A DNA stretch of 64,000 bases from Limnoperna fortunei. Taxonomy: Eukaryota; Mollusca; Bivalvia; Mytilida; Modiolidae. Position 1 is the stretch's first letter. Every line of letters starts with the position of its first letter. Position numbers and translations under genes: made by a program. The notes below the pieces were generated by a model, which had not been told where the DNA came from, did not search any database, and saw nothing but the letters and a program-made list of their open reading frames with translations. The DNA is taken from NCBI GenBank assembly GCA_944474755.1, contig OX104113.1, positions 50,111,644 through 50,175,643 on the forward strand, in the 5' to 3' direction. Shown here in pieces: positions 45,340-57,011 of the stretch.

Positions 45340-46530
45340 GACATAACAACCAGAACCAACAGTCAAGGTAAGAATACAAGTCAACATAGCTGCCTCTAAT
45401 ATGACATCTGTCGAGGTTCTCCCTATCATGTTACGGAGAAAGTTAAATCAAGGAACTAAGCAAAAACAGCCGATCGCATCCGTGAGCCAGGTTTCCTATA
45501 ATTAGCAATCAATAATTGAGACGGCCACCGAACCTTATCAAATCAGGTCCAACACACTCTTGTATGAGTAGTTAGTGTCCAAAATAGATCGCAAGATTCT
45601 GCATGACTTATAAGTTGTGAAATGTACACACCATACACACCGGAGCTGCAGGAATGTTGCTATCGATGAACTGGAAGTTTCCAAAAAGAAAGCGGAATCT
45701 ATCACGTCTGGATCCAGCCTGAAGTTTTCCGGGTTTATTTCTATAAGATGACAAAAAGAAGAAACCGACTAAGCATTTTGTTGGTGTCTCTAATTTCAAA
45801 TCACTAATGAAGATCGAATAACAATATCACAAACTTTAGCATTCTGGGACAAAAGACCTACAATAGACCGGAATTCAAAACCAAAGATATAGGCAAGCAT
45901 CTCTCCCTTTTTCTTCAACCGGCATTCTAGGAACTTAGCCCTTTAAGTACACAAAACTGCGTCGTCGAGAAAAGTGTGACAATTAGTACCTAAAGAATAC
46001 CAAAACGTCAAATGAAAACGCGTCGCCCCAAAAAGACAAATATGTCGCCAATAACAAAATCTAACCTTTGACAAATTTAATCATCCTTGTATTTATTATC
46101 TGAATTTGAATCATTAATGATTGAGTGAAATCAGATTACCATATCTTAATATTGTGTTCGTTTTTCTTGAAAAAGCAGGATTTAATGAGATATTTAAAGT
46201 TTTAAGCTACATATACGGATGGTGGTCTAGAGTCGAAAACTAAAAAGGTTTTAATTCTATTTTAAGTGTCTACCAGGTCTTTTGATTTATTTTATACTTT
46301 CATTTCATTTATGCCACTACTGGAATTTACAGTGTCGCTGTATTGTTGGGGGCCCGTTTAATAGTGGTCAGGAGTTTCGATAGTTTGGCGGTACACATAG
46401 ACGATTCTGCTACGAAACGTTGTTTCTATGGATTTTAAGTAGTTTCGGTATCCAACGCAACCAGGAGAGATCAAATTCGTCGTCTTTGATATGGAGACTA
46501 AAAGCCACCAAACCGATTTGTTATTTTCTT
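45340..46530 (-). pseudogene. Diverged Penelope-like RT remnant (copy B)
   Basis: Same decayed RT as in copy A: degraded 'GATTCTGCTACGAAACGTTG' (46400), GGATGGTGGTC (46220), AGTACCTAA and GCCCTTTAAG near 45930-45990. It retains some sequence around 45830-45850 that copy A has lost. Not functional. Confidence 0.65.
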
Positions 46531-47799
46531 AAATCGTTTTTCTTAAATGGATGTGTAAGAAGAATTGACGATTAAAATATGCATGGCTGAATTGTTAATT
46601 AAACGTCATAATGATTAACACCATTGAAATATTTTCTGGGGCTAACATGCAAAATAAACTACTACAAATTCCGGCATTAGGTATACTTTGCATAATTACT
46701 AGCTTAATTGGCTTGACGGTTCACATAATACCATTGATGATTATCTTTCCAGAAGCCATTATAAAACAGGAATCAATACGGGGACTATAGTTATCGCCGT
46801 GTTTGGAGAATACAATGCTCCTTGCATTTTAAGACGACTTACGTCAACAAAAGTAAATTCTACAGAAGGCTAAATTATCTGTATGAAGAAATACTCCTTG
46901 CGTTTCAATTGCAAACACCCAATTTTCTCCAATCCACTCATTTTGTTCTTGTCCTTTATATAACTAAAATACTTATAGCAATGCAACCATTCCAGCAATG
47001 AAATTATCAATCAAGCAAAGAAAATATTTCACTTTGTATATTTCATTTTGTATGTTACTTAATGCGCATGTTAAATATTATGTATAAATTTTTTACCCTT
47101 TTATTGTAATTGGTATCCGTCTATATAACAAATATTATATTTTGTTGTGATAATCGCAACAACATTCAAGGTCATTTCTATGTCAATCTGTCATACAAAT
47201 AAGTGTACCTGACTTCGTCTATAATCTTCGTTTTAATAGTCTTGATGTTTAAATAGTAATCTAATATAACATGTAATTTGCTGTATTAACTGTGGGCTTA
47301 GCCGTGATGTAACAATCAGTTTTATATCAGCATTTTACAAGGTTAACAAACAGGGTAGTGTAATATCCTTTTATTAGAACAAACATCACCTAAAGTAGTA
47401 GACGTTGAATGGCTTGGCAGATGACGCAGAAAACAGAAATCCGTGAGGAAACATGATAAACTATGCGTTTGATATGAGAATGCATTTCTTATAGCTATGT
47501 TATTATATTCACTTACTTAATCTTGATATAAATATTATATTATATACTTCATTACCCCAGCCGTGGTATGTTAAACAAATTGATTTTTTCTGACATAATA
47601 CATGTAAAGGGTTACTGTCTTATGTACAACAATGTGTAATATTTACATATAACAGGTTAGCTGGGATACTGACTATTTACATTCAAACTTAGTTTTACAA
47701 AACCAATAACGTTGTAATACAAAAGTAACACATGTTTTAATACCCTGCGATCGGTATTCCGATTTTATATACGGCTCAGTATTAAACCGTTCTAACGAG

Positions 47800-48190
47800 G
47801 AATTACTTATCCAAGTTGGTGTTAACTCTCCGGAAGTTCTATAGTCGTCACCATGACTTAATTGATCGTTATTGGAAATCAATCTCTCAAATGCGATCGG
47901 ATAATTTCGCTGAGTCATATGTAGCGTTTCTGGATTTGACTTTTTCCTGGACATGACAATGAGTTACTCACGGTTGTCTAATTAGAGGCAAGCACTGCTA
48001 CTCGTCTGGACCACCTACGTGTACGAATGGTTTTTATTGGGTTCGGGTTACTTTATTTGTGTTTTTGTGTTTTTGGTTTTTGTGTTGCGCTTAATATGAT
48101 TGTTTACATTCCGATTTGTAATTGTCCCTTGACTTTTGGCTCTTGTTGTTTGGTGGTTATTTATTTAAAAAAAATATTTTTCTTATAGAC
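47800..48190 (+). pseudogene. Penelope-like 3' end (copy B)
   Basis: 'GAAGTTCTATAGTCGTCACC', 'CGGATAATTTCGCTGAGTC' (end of the RT frame, degraded) and the 3' tail 'TCTAATTAGAGGCAAGCACT' / 'TTTTTATTGGGTTCGGGTTA'. Confidence 0.8.
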
Positions 48191-48339
48191 ATATTATTCC
48201 AGCAAAATTTACAAATCATTAAGTTTTGAAATCATATCTTTTGTAATGTGTTCCCATCACTCAAGATCTTGATATGGTACCCAATGAATAATATAGGTGT
48301 CAAAAATGACCATTGCTTTGTTCAGTTGTCGTACATGTC

Positions 48340-48575
48340 ATGTTGTTAACATGTTTATCTCAAAAGCGCGGGAATGGTCTCGCGGTTTGACCGAATACCA
48401 ACTGAATACATCATCGTTCAATGATCTAATACATTCTCATTTTTATACAATTTATCCAGATAAATAAGCTGTTTCCTGTTGATTTTTTGTGAACTTTTCA
48501 CGCACCTGTATTGTTGTTTACATATTTGCGTCAAAAGAGCGGGTAAAGTCTCGCGGTTTGTCCGAATACCGTCGA
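48340..48575. repeat. Short direct repeat, ~170 bp period
   Basis: 'AAAAGCGCGGGAATGGTCTC' followed by GCGGTTTGACCGAATACC (48362) recurs as 'AAAAGAGCGGGTAAAGTCTC' plus GCGGTTTGTCCGAATACC (48532). Related lead-in words (TTGTTAACATGTTTA and TTGTTTACATATTTG) precede both copies. Confidence 0.8.
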
Positions 48576-50480
48576 ACGGTCACGAAAGTAGACGAACTTA
48601 CGTATACAATGTTTGACCCCCTTAGAAACAAATATGGCTGATTTAGAATGGAAAATCGATCCGGCGAAATGAAAAAACGGCCGCATTTCAAAAAGCCGAT
48701 TAACTGTGGAAAATAATTGTTACTTTTAAATAGTGTAATATGAGATATACACAAGGACCATAAACTCGACCAAACGCGGCAGCAGTTTTCAAATTTTGTC
48801 AAGCAAAAACCCGTCGTATGGACACGGTAAAGTTGACTATAAACATTTCACTTATCTTGAAATTATACTAAATCTTGTTATACATATTATGTATTTTTGA
48901 CATTTAAAATTTACTAATTTTAGAATAAATAAACTTAATTTAATCAAAGATAATAGCCGTTTTGATTGCAAAATATTTGTTTTTGAAAATTGATAGGTTT
49001 TTTCAATTTCACGCTTATCATTCCTTATTACGCTCTTCAACATATTGTTTTGATGCAGAAACCGGCGGTACAGCATCTTTGACTGAGAAAACTTCAAAAA
49101 GGCAATTTTATAGAAGTAAGGGCTTTCTTTTGTTACAAATTCTTGAAGGCCAGGCAGAATGACTGTAATTAGGTTAAAATTTACAGACTTGGCGGTCACA
49201 ATGCATTGAATGCAGATTTACTCTGAAATTATCTGAGTCTGTATCTTCACTGCACTAGCCCTCACAATCAGCATGCTCGTCCTGAATATTCTGTATATTA
49301 CTGTATACTTACATATTCCCATAAATTTCTTGATTTCCGTTCTTATTCCTCATTTTTAATGGTATTATGATGTTCTTTTGAGATTTTTATTGAGCTGACA
49401 GTGTTCCAGGTAGAAAATTTGAGGACAGAGGGGAGTAAGTTCCGGAAAATGAGCAATTTATACTTATTATCAGGCGTGGATACAAGGTATGGCGTACTAT
49501 GTGTTTGCCTCCCCTTAAACTGACAATAATTATGTTTTCTTGCACAAAATTCAAGTAAGACCTCGTAAAAAACACTAAAAAATTTCAAGCCTCGCTTCCT
49601 TTGGCGAAAAACAATTTTACACACCCTTAAACTAAAATAATGGATCCGGCCTTGGTTATACATGTAGTGTTATATGCACCAAAAAGGGCACACCAAAATC
49701 ATTCGAACCTCTTATTATTAAATTAAGTATATATATATATTTGGTGTCTTTCTGGCATTACTTAAAAAAGCGGCTAAGTTAAGCCTGCAATCATCTGCTT
49801 TAATTCAAACATCAAATTATAAATTTCCTTATCCTGTGCAATGAGAAGGGCCAAGAGGAGCTGCACCCTCTATTTAGGGGTAGCTGGGACACTGGACTAT
49901 GTTTGAATCTTTGATTTTAATATAAATGGATAGGACATGTGCCCATTTCGTGCAATATCTCCAAAATGGTGATGTGTTGTAAATAATGAATATCAACTTT
50001 AAACCCTTTTTACTAAAACAACTATGAATGAAATGTCACATTTTTCAATAATTTGGCATTATAAAATATTTTTATGCTATTTTAAACAAAATTGAACTAC
50101 ATAAAGTAAAATATAGATATTTTTGTTTCCATGGTTCATATACATCAGTCAAGTCATCTATGACTGATAAGATGTAAAATTGCATTATCCTTATATCCAA
50201 ATTTCAGGTAACTAAATAATGCTGCACTTTGTCCTGCGTAATACTTCCCTGATCGAGTTGAAAAGTTTGTGGATCAACCGAAAAACAATCCGAGTTTTTT
50301 TTGATTTTATAACAAAGAGACAATATGGTGCAATCAACATGATTAATGGTTCAGCAGATAGATTTAAAATTTAAAAAATCACCTAATAAGATTTGACTCG
50401 TTGAATTTCAACCCTCGATCGTACTCCACGTACGACATGATATGACACCTTTTTAAGGTAATAAAGTGCTGCACAACTTA
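48576..50480. other. No gene recognised
   Basis: Somewhat less AT-rich in its first 0.6 kb. Open frames of 94-115 codons on the minus strand (48518-48802, 48852-49199, 49343-49663) have no domain, repeat or codon signal I can recognise. A (TA)n tract lies near 49728. Confidence 0.5.
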
Positions 50481-50484
50481 TAAA

Positions 50485-51079
50485 TTTGCAATAATTTTGA
50501 ATTTTTTAGAAGACTTTATTTATGACTACTTCTTCTATGGTGCTAATAAATATATTGACACTACTGTTGTGTTTAGAGAGATGTACTTTGTTTTTCTAAA
50601 AAAAGAATATTTGGGGAAACAGCCAGGTGTAGACATAGATAGAGCAGCTCAACTGATGTTAAATGCATTAATAGAATGGTTCGTTGGCGTGTTTGATTAA
50701 ATCTAAAAAATGTCACAAATCACAACACTTGAACAACTTCTTCCATTAAAAGAAACTGAAAATCTTGAAGAAATTCAAATTATTTTAACCAATAAGCTTG
50801 TTTTAGATTTAAAAAGATTCCAAATGAGCGTACATGTAACTGGATTAGGACTCTATCTAAAAAAAGTCCAAAGCCTTAGTTTCTAAGATACATAGAGTAA
50901 AATTAGCTGTAAGCAAAAAAAGGGGAATACAAAAAGAACAGATGTTAAATGGTACTTCTTGTTAAGACATTATTTCAAAACAAAAACCTGTTGAAGTTTT
51001 TAGCAAATAACAGATTTAGAAAGACACGGCAGAAAACTTGGCACATGACTTAGCATCTTCTGAAAACACATTCCACAAC
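50485..51079 (+). pseudogene. 5' part of decayed DDE-like locus A
   Basis: After an acceptor-like GAATTTTTTAG (ending about 50509), an open frame to 50700 encodes residues such as YGANKYIDTTVVFREMYFVF. It is followed by a second small frame (50710-50886, MSQITTLEQLLPLKETENLE) and by broken frames up to the retroposon at 51092. I link it to the 51718-55790 remnant only by strand and proximity. Function is not recognisable in this part. Confidence 0.4.
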
Positions 51080-51091
51080 GGAAATCGAAGG

Positions 51092-51505
51092 TTGATTGAT
51101 TGATTGGATGTCTGCTTTAAGTTCAGCGAGCAGTATTTCAGCTATATTCAGGACGGGAACAAGTTAACAAACAATAAATCAACGGAAAATGGGGGTGGGA
51201 TGGGTCACAGGGAATACAATTTTGACTGCCGCTGGAAAAGTATGGAGTTTTGGGTAGGGGCGGAAGATTTAGCCTTTTGTAGCGACTACAATTAGCCTAC
51301 TCTTGATCGAAATCTACAAAAGGGGTCTTTAATCGTGCAAGGAGCGTGGCACTATCCAAACACGTTACCCACTACGGTCCGCGGTCACGCTTTCCGTATT
51401 ATGACCTGACAACCCCAAAGAGAGGGTCTCCCCTATCCGCCACCCGGGGACGCGCTGGGCTGCTCTGTGGGTCGAGCACTGGGAACCCACCAAGTATGGT
51501 CCCAG
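51092..51505 (-). repeat. (CAAT)n-tailed retroposon with 12 bp target duplication
   Basis: A GC-rich 414 bp element flanked by GGAAATCGAAGG (51080-51091) and GGAAATCGCAGG (51506-51517), one mismatch. On the minus strand it starts CTGGGACCATACTTGG and ends in CCAATCAATCAATCAA, a tail of the kind left by target-primed reverse transcription. Related pieces are at 16470-16715, 38560-39217 and 62212-62286. It has no protein and I see no convincing tRNA-type A/B box, so the head origin is unknown. Confidence 0.85.
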
Positions 51506-51717
51506 GGAAATCGCAGGAACGTGAGCTATCAAAAAAACTTGTGGAAGCACAAACCATAAGCATAGAGAAAACTAAAAACAATAAATCAGTTAAATAGTAC
51601 AATGTCATTGATGAATGACAAATGTAATAAAATTAAAGGATAGGCTCAAAACAGTTCTTCAGAGGTTTTAATACTGAAATCAGACTTAAATGAATCTATA
51701 AATTCAATTGATTACTG

Positions 51718-52518
51718 TCAGCTACTTTTGCAGGATAATGAAAGCATATCCAAATTTGATGACCAGAAAAGGGGATTCACACCAGAGTTTGAAAAAAATA
51801 GTAATGAATATATCCAATTTTAATGTTGCTACAGAAAATATTTCCAAAAGTAATAAATGAGTCTCTTAAATTGGCTGGGAAAAAATTTCAACAAACGCCT
51901 TCAAGAAAAACAATCGATTATATAGTATAAGAAAACGCTGTCATCAGCAGCATCCAAGTTGGCAAAACCCTTCACGATAAAAAAATGACAACTTTATATT
52001 CTGATGAATCTAAGAAATTCGGAAAAACCTAAAATAGCTATTTCATCACTGATAAAGATAAACATATTTACATGTTAGGTTTTCGTGAAATGAGTAACAA
52101 ATATGCTTCAACAACTTTAGACACGTTTAAGGAAATTTTGAATGATATATCAGATTTATGCGATAAAAACCTTGAAAGCAATTCTAAATCACATGGCTAC
52201 CATATTCTCTGTAACATACAAGACTTTATGAGTGATAGGGCAAAATCTAATATTGCATTTACCAATTTATTGATTGATTATAGGAAAGAGATTATGCCGC
52301 AGGTTGTAAATAGTTGGGAAGATTTTTCTGAGGAACAGAAAAATGCTTGTTCTTTTGTAAATAACTTTTTTTTGTGGATTGCATTTACTAGTAAATTTTG
52401 CAGAATGTTCAACACCTGCATTGAAAGATTTTGAAAATTTGCAAAGAGATATTTTTGATAATGACATTATTTGTGAACTTGAAGAAGAGTTCCATGAAGA
52501 TGAGAGGGATGAACGGTG
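51718..52518 (+). pseudogene. Decayed DDE-like locus A, central part
   Basis: Frameshifted but readable. SISKFDDQKRGFTPEFEKN (about 51750) is followed by NVATENISK and INESLKLAGKKFQQ (about 51820-51890), then TTLYSDESKKFGK (about 51990), IYMLGFREMSNKYASTTLDT (from 52066), IQDFMSDRAKSNIAFTNLL (about 52220) and, after a frameshift near 52370, LHLLVNFAECSTPALKDF. This layout matches a multi-copy invertebrate protein family I know only as 'uncharacterized', with D-containing blocks (YSD, MSDR) suggestive of a DDE transposase fold. The coding sequence is then interrupted by the TIR element at 52519. Transposase identity is inferred, not shown. Confidence 0.6.
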
Positions 52519-54157
52519 TAGGGGCTCCAATGGTCAAAACTGGCCCCATCTCAGATGTTTTTAATTTTATGTTTAAAATATGCTTGTCTAGATTTTTTAT
52601 CCTCCACTGATTTTCGCATTGTTGTTCGGTTGATTTGCTTAATATTTTTTTATTCATATTTATTTAATTTTGCTGTTAATATGCTTATAACATGACTAAA
52701 TATAATGAAATGTTATAAAAAAATATCATTTGGTTACCACAAAAATCATGATTATTCAAAGATTCGATCTGAGGACGTTTGCTTGATGAGCAGCGCGCTA
52801 GTGATCACGGCTATTGGAGTCATTTTCAATATACGGTAAAAAGTGGTATATAAACTTTATTTAAATAGTATTACTGAGTCATAAAATAATATTAATTAAT
52901 ATTAAGTGTCTATTTTTGTTTAATTTATTTTCTTTTATAAATGTATTTAGTTGTACGCTTTTAATTTTCTAAAACTAGAAAGAATATCGGAAGCGTAACG
53001 AAATCGTCTGCTGGTTTTAATATTACGGTTTGTCAGATTTGACGATCAGATTATGTATATTTTTATAAAAAAAAGAATTGTATAATTTTTTTTAGAAATA
53101 CATAAATTATATTATTGAAAGATAGATCTATCACGTAATCAACATGTTAATTTCAGGATGGAGAACTTGACGTTGAAAAGTAGCCACTATCCGTCAGGCT
53201 AGATCATTGTCATATCAGTCTATATTATGTTTTAGTTAAGAGCTTTTTGCCTTGAACATATTTTAGTTGTTTATAAACGTTTACCATTCGCCGAACGTAT
53301 ATAAAAGAATATAACATACCTGTATTAATATGAAACTTCATGAGATATTCATCTGGAATGAATGATCGTCTGCATTTATACTGTTCTAAATGGCCGTGTG
53401 CAAAAAAGTATATAACGCGACAACAGTTCAAGAGCCCAAGTGTACTAAATATTCAAACCATTTCTGTTTTACTAGATATTACATTGAATTTTTTAGGTTC
53501 CGCTAAGGTATGGTACGGGTGCTTATTCATTACAAAAATATACGGTTTCTGTAAAAACGTATACAGTTATTATGGAAATCTACACCCCATGTACAAATAT
53601 AGACATCCTGGGACTAGTATAATTTATTATTTATAGGTTCCTGACTTATCATAGGACGTCCTCGTGTATTAATTCCCATAAAAATACTTTAAATTTACGA
53701 ATAATTGTCCAATGAAAGCGATACAACACTGTATTCATTGTTAAAAAAATTAATAATGTGTAAAGTAGAGTTTGAATTTGACATCTTGTTTCGTTACTTT
53801 GTCACTGGATTTGAATACCTCTACACGCGTTAACCACAAAAATATTTTAATTGAACATGTATCATAGAGTAATGCATAACATATCAAAAGATTGTTTTGG
53901 TTTATGCATGTGGAGCTGGTTAATTTTCATAAAAACCTCTGCCCTAAACAGTATTTTTGTCATTTTCTTATGAATTAACCCATGTTGTAACGTCATTATG
54001 ACGTCATAATACCATAACAAGACTATATTTTAATGAAAATAATACGACCAAATTATTTCATATCGTTCAAGTCACAAAATACAAAGAATGATTGCTGACT
54101 AATTTTTGGTTTTATTTCCTGACATTTTGGGGCCAATTTTGGCCCTTGGAGCCCCTA
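52519..54157. mobile_element. 1.64 kb TIR element inserted in locus A
   Basis: The left end TAGGGGCTCCAATGGTCAAA (52519) and right end GGGCCTTGGAGCCCCTA in opposite sense (54141-54157) form imperfect inverted repeats of about 35 bp that include TGGCCCCA. Each is bordered by TA, compatible with Tc1/mariner-style TA duplication. Flanking coding sequence of locus A resumes directly after it. The interior (open frames up to 98 codons) shows no transposase, so it is non-autonomous or decayed. The TA target could instead be part of the TIR. Confidence 0.75.
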
Positions 54158-55088
54158 CACATTTTCATCTCTAAATTTGATGGGCAATTAATGACCTTTT
54201 TGAGATTTTGTGCCAAAGCGTTTGCTAGAGAAGTTGATAAAAAGTGTGGCTGTCATAGTAATTTTAACTTATTGTCAGGGTAAGGGTGAAAAGAATAAAA
54301 TAATATTATTTAGAGGCAATCGCTTTAACATTATATTTTTAATGGGAGAAATAGCCTATTATCATAGACTCCATATTATTGATTCCTTAAAAAATGTACA
54401 CTGAGCAAACAATTTTCTCCAAAAAGCAACACTGACACTTTGTTCTTCAAATGTAGTTATAGCAGAATATAAAGTGCTTGGCCTTATTTAAAACATAACA
54501 GGCCCTTTATGGAGACTTATTGAGGAGAATAATCATGTGTTAAACATGAATATTCATTATGAAAAACTATTAGAATTTCTAGAAGAAAATAGTAAAGATG
54601 CAAGCGCAATTATAAGTTGTGAAAAATTCCCTTTCGATGAGAACCTTGTACATAAAGACAAGTTTTTTGAAAACCTTAAAATGCCGAACGAGAAAATTGA
54701 CTTAATATGTGTACAGGTTGCTCAAACATTGTTCATTTCTTTTCACAAATTGTTAAAAGTAGCAATGCAAGATCAACTACCAGGAGGAAAGTTTTATATA
54801 CCTAACCCAGATTTATTAGAGGAAACAATCTCTGTCATTCCCCATAACAAGCTGCCCGAGAGGGCTTTTGGAATGCTTGATTTCATGGTTCGTCATAAAC
54901 CAAATGCCAGTACACTGACAAATGAAGCATTTATTACATTTTCATTTAACAAAACAGCTGGCTGGCTGGACACATTACCGACTGAGGAACGTAATGATTT
55001 GTTAAGTAATGCAATGAAACAAGGACGAGAATGGAAAGCTCAGTTTAGACAAAGGCGCAAAGAGATAGAGAAAAGTAGGCTCAAATCC
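54158..55088 (+). pseudogene. Decayed DDE-like locus A, C-terminal half
   Basis: Reads on from the central part: FLRFCAKAFAREVDKKCG (about 54197), then, after a frameshift, ILFRGNRFNIIFLMGEIAYY (about 54304), LGLI...NITGPLWRLIEENN (about 54480-54530), and a clean 184-codon frame (54537-55088). That frame includes HKLLKVAMQDQLPGGKFY (about 54748), RAFGMLDFMVRHKPNAST (about 54860) and a basic end, KQGREWKAQFRQRRKEIEKS. The blocks and order match the same uncharacterised invertebrate family. Stops at 54400-54500 and frameshifts make the locus a pseudogene, although the 184-codon stretch is well preserved. Confidence 0.6.
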
Positions 55089-55790
55089 TAAAAAAGAAAA
55101 CCAAGAAGTTTTAAGAAAACAAAAAGAAAACATTTACAAAAGAAAAGAACAGCAGACTTCTGATATTATTTTCTATGGCTTATGGCAAAGTGCAAGTGTT
55201 GCAGATCTTGGAAACCAAAGACAAATTAATTTGTTGAGCCGCAACTATAGGTCCAAGAGAAAAAAGATGGTCTGCTTGGGCAGACATATACTTAAGGTGA
55301 AAAGAGGTGAAAGAATTTTGACACCTCCAAAAACCTGCTGATAAAATTCTAAAACCAATACCAAAAGAATCTGTTGAAAACGTAAAGCACTAGTTACACA
55401 ATTAAGATTCAGGAAAAATGTTCTCGAGCAATTTAATAAAGATAAATAAATTTTCAATGCCGCATCAAAAGGGAAACCACACAGTTTGGATGTGCTAATT
55501 TGAAATGTTAAAAAACCTATAGAATGATTGCAGTAAGGAAAATCAAACATCACAAAAAGTTTCATCAAAAGCTCAAATTTTGGATGGAAAAAAGTTAGAC
55601 ATACATTTAATGATGGACCTTATGATGAAAAAGTAATATCAACAGTTCCAGGATTTCCAGATTTCTATAACATTATATATGATTCAGGAAGGAAACATAA
55701 CAGAAAAACATCTATTTACACATACAGACTAATGGATGATTTTAGGGCTAAGAAATTAGAGTTTATTCCTGAAGTGGTATTCTTTGTGTA
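55089..55790 (+). pseudogene. Decayed DDE-like locus A, 3' remnants
   Basis: Broken continuation. A frame with TQLRFRKNVLEQFNKD (about 55396-55443) is followed by AQILDGKK and, after a +1 shift, VRHTFNDGPYDEKVISTVPG (from about 55594) and FPDFYNIIYDSGRK. The last block resembles the small Tudor/chromo-like 'F.G.V.....FYNI.YD' C-terminal module of related invertebrate proteins. It is intact for about 55 codons to 55780 and then runs into the tandem duplication. Not functional as it stands. Confidence 0.5.
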
Positions 55791-55848
55791 TACAAGTCTT
55801 CTGCTGCACAATCAATTACATACATTGTACTATCATAACATCAACTTT

Positions 55849-56333
55849 CATTTTAATATTCATTCCAATTTCCAAATTGTCCTCCTCAAGCAATACAAAC
55901 TTGCCCATGCATCAATTGATCAATGAAGAAAAATACTACTTTTTACTACTCATCAAAATTTTCATAAATTTAATCTTACATATATTTTATGAACCATGGA
56001 GTATAGATGTTAAAACACTTACCAGTTTCACAATTTATTTTCTTTATTTTAAAATTATATATGCATTTATCTATGTAAGGTTTCTAGTTGCATTTTAATA
56101 TTCATTCCAATTTCCAAATTGTCCTCCTCAAGCAATACAAACTTGCCCATGCATCAATTGATCAATGAAGAAAAATACTACTTTTTACTACTCATCAAAA
56201 TTTTCATAAATTTAATCTTACATATATTTTATGAACCATGGAGTATAGATGTTAAAACACTTACCAGTTTCACAATTTATTTTCTTTATTTTAAAATTAT
56301 ATATGAATTTATCTATGTAAGGTTTCTAGTTGC
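55849..56333. repeat. Tandem duplication, 242 bp unit
   Basis: 55849-56090 and 56091-56332 are the same AT-rich unit, starting CATTTTAATATTCATTCC. I find one difference (ATATATGCATTT versus ATATATGAATTT near 56060/56302). The near-identity implies a very recent event or an assembly artefact. Confidence 0.95.
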
Positions 56334-56429
56334 TTGTGTATAGTTTTGTTTGTGGTGAACATATCTATTTATGACAAAAACATGTATTATGACCTTTTAT
56401 ATAGTTACATTTGTAACATTGTATAGGAG

Positions 56430-56842
56430 ATGCAAACCAAGCCAACTAAGTAGAAAAATAGCAAATAAAACAGACCGAACAACAAGAGCCAAAAGTTAAG
56501 GGACAGTACAAATCCGGATATAGACAAAACACAACACAAAAACCAAAAACACAAAAAAACCAGAGAGTCACCCGAACCCAATAAAAACAATGGGTGCACT
56601 CAGGTGCTCCGGACGAGTTAGCAGTGCCTGCCTCTAATTAGACACCCGACGAGTTACTCATTGTCATGTCTAGGGAAAAGTCAAATCCAGGAATAGGAAT
56701 CACTACATATGACTCAGTAAAAATGTCAGATCGTATTTGAGACACTGATTTCCCATAACGATCAATTAAGTCATGGTGATGACAATAGAACTTCTAGGAG
56801 AGATAACATCAACCTAGGTGAAACAAACCCTTGTTTGAGAAA
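56430..56842 (-). pseudogene. Penelope-like element fragment, 3' end
   Basis: The tail runs 56430-56700 ('CAATAAAAACAATGGGTGCA', 'GCCTGCCTCTAATTAGACAC'). It is followed upstream on the minus strand by the C-terminal frame remnant ('TCAGATCGTATTTGAGACAC', 'GATCAATTAAGTCATGGTG', 'CATCAACCTAGGTGAAACAA'). It is 5'-truncated near 56842, before the IRYSR block. Confidence 0.85.
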
Positions 56843-57011
56843 ATTAAATGAAGTGTTTCCACTATTTTTGAATTTCAACATCTTTTATTTAAGTACCATT
56901 ATGAATATTGGTCAAGTCATGTTCTTGATACTAGGAAAGACCTTTCCAAGAATTTTTAATTTGAAATACATTTATTTGTAATTTAATAGTAGATTTCTTT
57001 CTTTTTTTCAG

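Larger units (their letters stand above)
45230..48337. repeat. Segmental duplication copy B
   Basis: Direct repeat of 41125-44733 with many substitutions and small indels. It lacks the 538 bp insertion and has minor extra segments (for example near 46900 and 47340). Its ends are 'GCCTGCCCGCTGTCCCCATG' on the left and 'AAATGACCATTGCTTTG' on the right. Confidence 0.9.

Noticed and set aside
48518..49663. Minus-strand frames of 94-115 codons as small genes.
   Set aside because: No domains or conserved features could be seen, and lengths are plausible by chance in this composition.
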